A DNA stretch of 11,840 nt. Source: Bacillota bacterium. GTDB lineage: Bacteria > Bacillota_E > RBS10-35 > JAJYVN01. This document shows positions 6,914 to 11,840 of the stretch, piece after piece. The notes below the pieces were generated by a model. The model had not been told where the DNA came from and did no database searches. It was given only the letters and a program-made list of their open reading frames with translations. The position numbers and the translations under genes were made by a program. The stretch's first letter is position 1. Each line of letters begins with the position of its first letter. The stretch spans positions 1 to 11,840 of the forward strand of contig JAJZWQ010000101.1 in assembly GCA_021846605.1 (NCBI GenBank), written 5' to 3'.

Positions 6914-6931
6914 GGGCTGGGTTGGGTTGGG
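6914..6931 (+). other. Four-tract G-quadruplex motif
   Basis: The plus strand reads GGGCTGGGTTGGGTTGGG: four G3 tracts with 2-nt loops (CT, TT, TT), a textbook intramolecular quadruplex-forming sequence. It ends one base before the stop codon (6932-6934) of the transglutaminase-like gene and 33 bp from the start of the tnpA remnant. The sequence is certain; folding in the cell is inferred. Confidence 0.7.
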
Positions 6932-7750
6932 CTAAGATCGAACCGCATCCGCCACCCGCAGCGGCGCGCGCCCCCCCACGGACCGGGCCTGGGAGCAAAG
7001 GGCGCGGTAGGCGGCGACCGTGTCGGCCAGGCGGCCCAGGTGGCGGTGCAGATTGACCCTGCCATCCATGGCCCCAAGTACGAGCGGTTCCACGCTGCAC
7101 ACCGCCCGCCGCCACGCCGGCCACCCGGGCAGGCGACGCAGTCCTCCCGAGTGCACCGCATCCCAACCCTCGACCAGGTAGGGCTCGGAACGGCCCACGC
7201 AGCCGTGATCGCGCACCAGGACCAGCGCCAGGGGGAGCAGCGGCAGGCGGTCCCCGCAGCCGGCGGCGGCGTTGGAACCGGTCCGGATCAGGCGGGCCCG
7301 CACCCAGGCATCCAGGCCGCAGACACCCAGACACGGATCGGCGGGAATCCAGTCTCCGGATTCCGTACCGATCTCCAGCCAGCGGTATTCGCCGTGGCGA
7401 GACCCGTTCAGCGAGGCCCGGTCCCCGCGCCGCTGCACCTCGCGCGCCGCAAAGGCCCCCCGCAGGGCATTGGGCGCCAGCAGGCCCACCTCGAAGACCG
7501 TTCGCACGACGATCCCTTGGGTTTCACAGAGTCCCCACAGGACATGGTTGATGTCGCCACACGAGCCGAAACCATCGGCCAGCACGCGGGACACCGAGCG
7601 GGGCAGACCGACCTTCGATTCCATCCAAACGACGTGGCCATGCACCCACCGTACCAGCGCCGCCGCCTTGGCGACCACACCGTCGGCGTCCCCGGCCACC
7701 TCGGCCGCGATTCGCGCCACCACATCCCCCACGGTCTCCACCATCCACAC
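6932..7750 (-). CDS. Transglutaminase-like (papain-fold) protein
   Basis: 272 aa. The catalytic core is readable: Cys64 in ADGFGSCGDINHVLWGLCET followed by QGI(V)VRTV (compare the S.G.CGD..NL..AL.R..GIPAR pattern), His119 in SRHGEYRWLEI, and Asp138 in GDWIPADPCLG, in the Cys-His-Asp order of the transglutaminase-like superfamily. Members act as proteases, amidases or crosslinkers; the reaction here is unknown. The 130 residues after the triad have several Trp and Cys residues and no motif I recognise. No signal peptide or membrane helix is seen, so it is probably cytoplasmic. The start is GTG 7750 or ATG 7744; neither has a clear RBS, and an in-frame TAG upstream limits extension. It may have its own promoter, an extended -10 element about 95 bp upstream. 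The small membrane-protein gene lies 166 bp upstream on the same strand, so the two could also be co-transcribed. Confidence 0.75.
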   Translation of the reverse strand: MWMVETVGDVVARIAAEVAGDADGVVAKAAALVRWVHGHVVWMESKVGLPRSVSRVLADGFGSCGDINHVLWGLCETQGIVVRTVFEVGLLAPNALRGAFAAREVQRRGDRASLNGSRHGEYRWLEIGTESGDWIPADPCLGVCGLDAWVRARLIRTGSNAAAGCGDRLPLLPLALVLVRDHGCVGRSEPYLVEGWDAVHSGGLRRLPGWPAWRRAVCSVEPLVLGAMDGRVNLHRHLGRLADTVAAYRALCSQARSVGGRAPLRVADAVRS

Positions 7751-7843
7751 GTACGCACGTCTGGACCCCGGCGGCCGCCCGCAGGCGGCGTGGGCACGTG
7801 TTCTATCCCGTCAAGCCCAATCCCTGCCCCTTGGGCCCGTCGT

Positions 7844-7852
7844 GTTATAACA
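7844..7852 (-). promoter_or_regulatory. Extended -10 promoter candidate for the transglutaminase-like gene
   Basis: The minus strand reads TGTTATAAC, which fits the extended -10 form TGnTATAAT except at the last base. No good -35 is present, which extended -10 promoters tolerate. Transcription would begin near 7837, giving a leader of about 87 nt. That leader starts with an inverted repeat GCCCAA/TTGGGC (7815-7836, 10-nt loop). Confidence 0.4.
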
Positions 7853-7916
7853 GCGGGGGGTCGCCGGGAACTGGTCCGGCGTTCGGTTACCGGGGTGAAC
7901 CGCCATCCGTCGGCGT

Positions 7917-8288
7917 TCACACGGGCGCCGTTGCGGGGGCTGAGCGCGACGAACGACGGCGCAGGCGGCGGCCGGAGCCCGCAAGGATATACAGGGCACC
8001 AAACAGCAACAGGCCGTCCAGCGCGTCACCGGCCCGCAGCACCGGATCGGCGCCGGCCAGCGCGAAAATCGTAGCGCGCACGCCTTCGAGCAGGTAGATC
8101 GCGGCGATCGCCCGTCCGATCGGGGGCAGGCGAGAGCCGCACAGCCAGCCCCCCCCATACATCAGCGCCAAACAAGCACCCACCAAGACCGTCACCCCGG
8201 TGCCGCTTGCGTCATACGCCAGGCCGGCCAGCAACGTGGACAACGAACCGCAGGCAAAGACAGGCTGAAGGCGGTCGCGCGCCCCCAT
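7917..8288 (-). CDS. Small polytopic membrane protein, unknown function
   Basis: 123 aa from ATG 8288. Four hydrophobic stretches are visible: about 9-25 (PVFACGSLSTLLAGLAY), 31-51 (VTVLVGACLALMYGGGWLCG), 56-78 (IGRAIAAIYLLEGVRATIFALAG) and 89-104 (ALDGLLLFGALYILAG). The C-terminal tail is Arg-rich (RRLRRRSSR), which by the positive-inside rule would face the cytoplasm. I recognise no family. The ATG lies in a G-rich run (GGGGATGGGGG) that serves as a loose RBS. The frame upstream is closed at 8316, but another minus frame just upstream encodes a further hydrophobic helix (AVADVLLIALDVVRL), so a frameshift or a longer real gene is possible. The transglutaminase-like gene is 166 bp downstream. 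Confidence 0.55.
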   Translation of the reverse strand: MGARDRLQPVFACGSLSTLLAGLAYDASGTGVTVLVGACLALMYGGGWLCGSRLPPIGRAIAAIYLLEGVRATIFALAGADPVLRAGDALDGLLLFGALYILAGSGRRLRRRSSRSAPATAPV

Positions 8289-8793
8289 CCCCGAGGCGCA
8301 CCACGTCCAAGGCGATCAGCAGCACATCCGCCACGGCAAACCCGCCCGATCCATGGCACGCAACCACATCCGCGAACCACCCGCCTCCGGCACCGACCCG
8401 CTCGGGCCGCATCGCCGCCCATCTATCCATCGGCCCGTCCGTCCCGACAGACCGGCATGCACCGGCGGCCCGCCACCGCCCCTGCCCCACGGCGGAGGCC
8501 ACCTCCAGGCCGCGGCCAACGGGACCGCCCCGCACCGAGACCCTGCTTCGGTGGCCGCACCAAGGCACGGTCTGGGTACCCGGTTCCCCCGCCGCGGGGC
8601 CCCGGGCTGCGGGGTCGGGCCGATGGCATCCGCGGAGCGTTTGTCCCGGAGCAGCCGGGTCGTATCGAGAGGAACCCCTCGTGGCCAGGGCGAATCCCCC
8701 GGACGCGGATGGCCAAGCCCCCACAGGCGCGCATGCCAAGCCGCCCGGGCCCCGCCCGCATCACCCGTGTACACGCGCGCAAGGAGGGTTCGT
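8289..8793. other. 505-bp stretch without a convincing gene
   Basis: Several long frames stay open on both strands here because stop codons are rare at this GC content, but their translations are low-complexity Pro/Arg/Gly-rich text without motifs or helices. The one exception is a hydrophobic stretch on the minus strand just above 8290, discussed with the membrane protein. A short hairpin GAGG-AACC-CCTC near 8671-8682 and the GNAT RBS at the right end are the only small signals seen. I recognise no riboswitch or RNA gene. Confidence 0.4.
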
Positions 8794-9249
8794 GTGGCCG
8801 CATCGCCTGCTGCCGCGCGTGTGCGGCCGGCCACCGCGGCAGACTTCACGGCCGTCGCCGCCCTGCTGGGCGAACTGGGCCGCCCGGCGTTGACTGCGGA
8901 CACCACCGCTGGCGCACGACGCGTCTATGAGCGGCAACTGGCACGACCGGGGACCGCCGCCCATGTGGCGGAAATCGACGGGGTCGTGGTCGGTTTCATG
9001 TCGTTTGAGCTCCGCGAGCGCCTGAACCGTACGCAACTTCAGGCATGGGTTCCAGACCTGATCGTCACCACCCCCCATCGCGGCCGCGGAATCGGCAAGG
9101 CGCTCCTGTCCCAGGCGATCGCCATGGCTCAGGCCCAGGGGTGCTGGAGCATGACCCTTGAGTCGGGCCGCAGCCGCCACGCCGCCCACCAGCTCTACCG
9201 CTCGCTCGGTCTGGTGGCCGAAGGCGAATACTTCATCCGCTATCTGTAG
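8794..9249 (+). CDS. GNAT-family N-acetyltransferase
   Basis: 151 aa. The GNAT fold is clear: an N-terminal RPATAADFTAVAALLGELG strand-helix, the beta strands HVAEIDGVVVGFMSFEL (about 57-73), motif A VPDLIVTTPHRGRGIGKALL (86-105) with the acetyl-CoA pyrophosphate loop Arg96-Gly-Arg-Gly-Ile-Gly101, then MTLESGRSRHAAHQLYRSLG, where Tyr135 sits at the usual general-acid position. It transfers an acetyl group from acetyl-CoA to an amine; the acceptor cannot be told. The start is set by AAGGAGG at 8781-8787, 6 nt before GTG 8794. It is a soluble single-domain protein of normal length for the family. It is transcribed alone and converges on the kinase gene with 57 bp between the stop codons. Confidence 0.9.
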   Translation: MAASPAAARVRPATAADFTAVAALLGELGRPALTADTTAGARRVYERQLARPGTAAHVAEIDGVVVGFMSFELRERLNRTQLQAWVPDLIVTTPHRGRGIGKALLSQAIAMAQAQGCWSMTLESGRSRHAAHQLYRSLGLVAEGEYFIRYL

Positions 9250-9306
9250 GCGGGCAGGCGCGGGCGTCCGGCCGAGGGCACCCTGCCGTCCGCTGGGTCG
9301 TGGCAT

Positions 9307-10275
9307 TCAGGCGGGGCAACGGGCGGTCAGTTCGGCGCCCAGACGTTCCGCCACGTCGGACGGAACCGGACCCACCAAGCCTTCCAGGCAGAGCACGGCC
9401 GCCCCGCCGACCGGAGGCAGGACGGGCTCCCTGAGTTCCAACCGGGAGCCCGGCACCGTCAGCCCCGCCTCGATACCACGGCGCATCACCCCGCTGCGAA
9501 TGACGCCGCCGATCAGCACCACCGGTATGCGCTCCGACCGGACGCAATAGCCGACCAGGCGGATACCGCGAACCGCCATCTGCACCGCGTCGGCGCACAC
9601 CGCCCCGGCGAGCGGCACGCCGAGCTCGGCCGCCGCGGTCACAAGCGGTGCCAACGCCGCCAGTTCAGACGGACGCGCCTTTCCCTGCCAAAGCGCCTCG
9701 CGCAGGGCCGCGCGATCCCCGACCCCCAGGGAAACGAACATCGCTTCCACCAACGGCGCGTCGTCGGCGCCGTCCTCCTCGGCGCCGACGCGGGCCAGGA
9801 ACTGCCGCACCAACGCCACGGCACCCAGGGCACCACCACTTCCCAACTGCCAGGTGAGCACCTCGCGCCCGGTCTCCGTGACGGCCGAGGTGACCATGCC
9901 GGTGCCGGCGATGGCCACCACCCCCGGATCTCCCAGCAAGGACCCTCGTTGTGCCGCCACCCGGTCGTTCACGCACGTCACCGCAGATGTCCATCCGACG
10001 GATGCCAGCGCGTCCCGCACCCAGCGCCCATCCTCCGGCCGCTGCACCCCGGCGATGGCGGCGACCACGCCCCGGACCGCCCGCGGCTCGTGCCCAACGT
10101 CGGCGAAGGCGTCCCGGACCGCGCCAAGCAGGTGATCCCGGCACGCTTCCTGCGGCAACCACTCCGGATTGCATCCGCCGGATTCGGCAAAACCGCGCAG
10201 ATGGCCGCCGCCGTCCACCACGGCCACGCGCGTGCGACTGCCCCCACCGTCGACACCAACAAAGCAGGCGCTCAT
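9307..10275 (-). CDS. BadF/BadG/BcrA/BcrD-family ATPase, N-acetylglucosamine-kinase-like
   Basis: 322 aa, an ASKHA-fold sugar kinase. Visible motifs are the phosphate-1 loop FVGVDGGGSRTRVAVVD (5-21), Asn103-Asp104 in CVNDRVAAQRG (catalytic Asp region), the phosphate-2 loop VVAIAGTGMVTSA (119-131), WQLGSGGALG (142-151) in the place of the usual GDEGSG, and IPVVLIGGVIRSG near residue 250 (adenosine motif). Full-length members of this size phosphorylate N-acetylglucosamine, often in cell-wall amino-sugar recovery. The replacement of GDEGSG by WQLGSGG makes the exact sugar uncertain. ATG 10275 is the only reasonable start and has no good Shine-Dalgarno site. The tRNA-Sec gene is 356 bp upstream on the same strand with no reading frame I trust between. 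Confidence 0.85.
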   Translation of the reverse strand: MSACFVGVDGGGSRTRVAVVDGGGHLRGFAESGGCNPEWLPQEACRDHLLGAVRDAFADVGHEPRAVRGVVAAIAGVQRPEDGRWVRDALASVGWTSAVTCVNDRVAAQRGSLLGDPGVVAIAGTGMVTSAVTETGREVLTWQLGSGGALGAVALVRQFLARVGAEEDGADDAPLVEAMFVSLGVGDRAALREALWQGKARPSELAALAPLVTAAAELGVPLAGAVCADAVQMAVRGIRLVGYCVRSERIPVVLIGGVIRSGVMRRGIEAGLTVPGSRLELREPVLPPVGGAAVLCLEGLVGPVPSDVAERLGAELTARCPA

Positions 10276-10631
10276 GAACGCGCGGCGGGCAGACCGCCAC
10301 CTTCAGGCGACGGAACCATTTCCGCTTCCCTCCCCGTTTCGCCGGTTGCGGACAGACGAACGTCCTGGGCCGCACCGGGGACGCCGCAAGAGCGTAAACG
10401 TTCGCGGCGCACAGGAGAGCACACGTCCAGCCGCCGGCGCGGCCCTACCAACGTCCCCCAGCCCAGACGCGCGACGCGCGGGACGGACACGCCTCGGCCG
10501 CCGACCGCGCGCCGTCCCGGCCCACGCCCGGCGGCCGGCCCCTGATCGGGGGACTTGGCGCGCGTGTTCGGTGGGTCGGTGCCAAGACGACCCCAGTCTT
10601 TGGCGATCCATGCGTGTTTTTCCATCACGTT
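10276..10631. other. Gap between kinase start and tRNA-Sec
   Basis: 356 bp with no supported gene; open frames are Arg/Gly/Pro-rich and motif-free. An imperfect hairpin (CCAAGAC/GTCTTTGG, about 10582-10602, one bulge) lies 30-50 nt past the 3' end of the tRNA on its strand. It could help end the tRNA transcript but has no T tract. No selA, selB or selD is present here, although such genes often neighbour selC. Confidence 0.4.
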
Positions 10632-10726
10632 TGGCGGGAGTAGGTGGGAATCGAACCCACCGGGGACGCACGCGCCCCCCACCGATTTTGAAGACCGGGG
10701 GCGACACCAGTCTTCCTGCTACTCCC
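10632..10726 (-). tRNA. selC: tRNA-Sec(UCA)
   Basis: Read on the minus strand, an 8-bp acceptor stem GGGAGTAG/CTACTCCC encloses the gene, with discriminator G and an encoded CCA (10632-10634). The anticodon arm is CCGGT-CTTCAAA-ATCGG with anticodon UCA (10689-10691), the selenocysteine anticodon. The variable arm is long (GGGGGCG/CGTCCCC, 7 bp including one G-T pair). The T-arm is GTGGG-TTCGATT-CCCAC, giving the 8+5 acceptor/T stack of bacterial tRNA-Sec. These features together exclude an ordinary tRNA or a UGA suppressor. The D-arm is irregular: GGAAGAC against GTCGCC pairs only GG/CC and GAC/GTC, with an A-A versus G internal loop and a 4-nt loop. The tRNA is charged with Ser and converted to Sec by the Sel system, which is not in this window. 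Confidence 0.93.
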
Positions 10727-10732
10727 GCGCGC

Positions 10733-10761
10733 ATGATAGCCTCGACGGCACGGCGGCGCAA
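10733..10761 (-). promoter_or_regulatory. Promoter of tRNA-Sec
   Basis: On the minus strand TTGCGC (plus 10756-10761) and TATCAT (plus 10733-10738; 5 of 6 to TATAAT) are 17 nt apart. The -10 box ends 6 nt before the first tRNA base, an ideal start distance. The -35 matches only in TTG. It overlaps the region ahead of the divergent zinc-ribbon gene, which argues for that gene's later GTG start. Confidence 0.5.
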
Positions 10762-10777
10762 GGGCGGAGGGACATCG

Positions 10778-11167
10778 GTGCGGGGCACGAAACGAAGGCA
10801 GCCGCCGGCACGGCGGCCCGACCTGCGCGATCAACTCGGACTGCGCATCGGCTGGGTGCGGGTCTGGCTGCGGTTGGCCACGATCGGCCTCGCACTCTGG
10901 CTCACCGGCGCATCCCTCCTGATGTGGCGGCCGCTGCAATGGGCCGTGCCGCCGTTTTTCTACGGCGGTCTGCTGCTCATGCCGGCCGGCGGTCTGGCCG
11001 CACTTCTGGCGTGGATCTCCCCATACCCTCGGGAGGCGCCCGCTCCCTGCCCATACTGCGGCACCCCGATCGGCGTCCTTCGTCTGTGGTGGCGCCAGCC
11101 GCTCACCTGTCCGCACTGTCGCCGCCCCCTGTGGCTGGAGGGCGGCACCCTGAACCGCCGCAACTGA
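10778..11167 (+). CDS. Two-helix membrane protein with C-terminal zinc ribbon
   Basis: 129 aa from GTG 10778. The order is an Arg-rich N-terminus (RGTKRRQPPARRPDLRDQL), a first membrane helix about 32-50 (RLATIGLALWLTGASLLMW), a second about 61-81 (FYGGLLLMPAGGLAALLAWI), then a zinc ribbon with CPYC (Cys91, Cys94) and CPHC (Cys111, Cys114) separated by 16 residues. The basic N-terminus and short loop suggest both ends face the cytoplasm. I do not recognise a named family; a membrane-tethered zinc ribbon is all that can be said. GGAGG at 10766-10770, 7 nt before the GTG, fixes the start. An in-frame ATG at 10733 sits inside the -10 box of the tRNA promoter and has no RBS, so I rejected it. The gene is divergent from tRNA-Sec and followed by an 18-bp palindrome. 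Confidence 0.7.
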   Translation: MRGTKRRQPPARRPDLRDQLGLRIGWVRVWLRLATIGLALWLTGASLLMWRPLQWAVPPFFYGGLLLMPAGGLAALLAWISPYPREAPAPCPYCGTPIGVLRLWWRQPLTCPHCRRPLWLEGGTLNRRN

Positions 11168-11177
11168 CCGACTGCGG

Positions 11178-11195
11178 CAGGGGGCCGGCCCCCTG
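11178..11195. repeat. Perfect 18-bp palindrome after the zinc-ribbon gene
   Basis: CAGGGGGCCGGCCCCCTG is its own reverse complement and lies 10 bp past the stop codon, before the oxidoreductase gene. It could form a very stable RNA stem (7 bp with a CCGG loop) that slows or ends transcription, but no T tract follows, so a standard intrinsic terminator is not shown. Confidence 0.4.
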
Positions 11196-11228
11196 GCCGC
11201 CAAGAGCAGGGCAGCGGGGGGATGCACG

Positions 11229-11840
11229 GTGCTGCGGGTGGCGGTGGCGGGGGCCGGGTTCATGGGGGAAACGCATGCGATCCGCTGGGCCGCGCTGCCC
11301 GATGTCCGGGTGGTGGCCGTCTATTCGCGCACGGCCGCGCGGGCCCAGGCCCTGGCCGAACGCGTCGGGGCCGAGGCGGTCACGGATCTGGACCGCCTGC
11401 TGCAGGTGCCCGCCGATGTCGTGGACGTCTGCCTGCCGACCGACCGGCACTGCACAACCGCGCTCGCGGCCTTTGCGGCCGGCCGCCAGGTCGTCTGCGA
11501 AAAGCCCATCGCCCTCACGGTCGAAGACGGCCAACGCATGGTCGACGCGGCGCGGTCCGCCGGGCGGCTCCTGCTGGTGGCCCACGTCGTACGCTTCTGG
11601 CCGGAGTACGTGCGTCTGCGGGAGATGGTGCACCAGGGCGCCATCGGTACGCCCACATCGGCGCTCGCCCTGCGGCTGCAGGAAGGACCCGGACCGGACC
11701 CCGATCCGGCACCGCGCCGCGTGGTCAACGGCGGGCCGGTCGTCGATCTGCAGATCCACGATGACGACTATCTGGCCTGGCTGCTTGGAACGCCGCACCG
11801 CGTCGCGGCCTGCGGGCGGGACCGCCACGTCTTCACCAGC
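11229..11840 (+). CDS. Gfo/Idh/MocA-family NAD(P)-dependent oxidoreductase, C-terminus beyond right edge
   Basis: 204 codons are present with no stop; family members are usually 330-400 aa, so about half is missing. The N-terminal Rossmann domain shows VAVAGAGFMGETHA (dinucleotide loop GAGFMG), VRVVAVYSRT, VVDVCLPTDRH, and the family hallmark CEKPIAL with its catalytic Lys. The second domain begins with VAHVVRFWPEYVRLREMV, then GAIGT, and GGPVVDLQIHDDDYLAWLLG, which holds the conserved Asp/His pair of the active site. These enzymes oxidise or epimerise sugars, inositols or related polyols with NAD(P); the substrate cannot be read here. The start is GTG 11229, with a G-rich run (about 11216-11221) as RBS. 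It follows the zinc-ribbon gene by 61 bp on the same strand, with a palindrome between. There is no evidence of a functional link. Confidence 0.88.
   Translation, partial: MLRVAVAGAGFMGETHAIRWAALPDVRVVAVYSRTAARAQALAERVGAEAVTDLDRLLQVPADVVDVCLPTDRHCTTALAAFAAGRQVVCEKPIALTVEDGQRMVDAARSAGRLLLVAHVVRFWPEYVRLREMVHQGAIGTPTSALALRLQEGPGPDPDPAPRRVVNGGPVVDLQIHDDDYLAWLLGTPHRVAACGRDRHVFTS

Noticed and set aside
8316..8906. Long minus-strand open frame opposite the acetyltransferase gene
   Set aside because: The plus-strand GNAT motif A and RBS show the coding strand; the minus frame has no motif.
9250..9293. Stem GGCAGG/CCTGCC in the convergent gap between the acetyltransferase and kinase genes as a bidirectional terminator
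   Set aside because: The loop is over 20 nt and no T tract is present on either strand; weak stems are common at this GC content.
10733..11167. Upstream ATG 10733 as the start of the zinc-ribbon protein
   Set aside because: It lies within the -10 box of the tRNA promoter and has no RBS, whereas GTG 10778 has GGAGG at ideal spacing.
1..11840. CRISPR arrays, rRNA genes, tandem repeats or prophage genes
   Set aside because: I looked for regularly spaced direct repeats and conserved rRNA or phage motifs on both strands and saw none.

Overview
The window is very GC-rich bacterial DNA with few non-coding gaps. It carries a selenocysteine tRNA with a long variable arm, a DUF2325 protein (a family common in Firmicutes), a repair-type methyltransferase, and Shine-Dalgarno sites such as AGGAGG and AAGGAGG. 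I infer a high-GC, Firmicutes-like chromosome that uses selenocysteine. The lineage is an inference and no species is claimed.

Layout. (1) 1-2308, minus strand: an extended protein-L-isoaspartate methyltransferase, then 54 bp downstream a DUF2325 protein that runs off the left edge. (2) 2487-2771, plus: a small helical protein, divergent from the methyltransferase. (3) 3011-4156, minus: a Vgb/NHL-type beta-propeller with a strong RBS and a GTG start. (4) 4157-4787: a gene-poor, more AT-rich stretch with a good sigma-A-like promoter pointing left and a weaker one pointing right. (5) 4788-6628, plus: a fused ABC exporter half whose ATPase motifs are degenerate, translationally coupled to a 57-codon membrane ORF. 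(6) 6612-6931: a decayed IS200/IS605 tnpA on the minus strand, then a perfect four-tract G-quadruplex motif. (7) 6932-8288, minus: a transglutaminase-like protein and a four-helix membrane protein. (8) 8289-8793: no convincing gene. (9) 8794-9249, plus: a GNAT acetyltransferase, converging on (10) 9307-10275, minus: a BadF/BadG-family sugar kinase (N-acetylglucosamine-kinase-like). (11) 10632-10726, minus: selC, tRNA-Sec(UCA) with encoded CCA and its own promoter. (12) 10778-11167, plus: a two-helix membrane protein with a zinc ribbon. (13) 11229 to the right edge, plus: a Gfo/Idh/MocA oxidoreductase, partial.

The genes are mostly single units with frequent strand changes, so few are functionally tied. 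The clearest units are the methyltransferase/DUF2325 pair and the ABC half with its coupled small ORF. The latter looks like a transporter locus whose second gene was cut short by an insertion element. I found no complete novel multi-gene system. The parts most worth a second look are the degenerate ABC/small-ORF/tnpA-remnant/G4 segment (4.6-6.95 kb), the selC gene with an irregular D-arm and no selenoprotein or sel genes beside it, and the methyltransferase whose architecture resembles RiPP-modifying enzymes.
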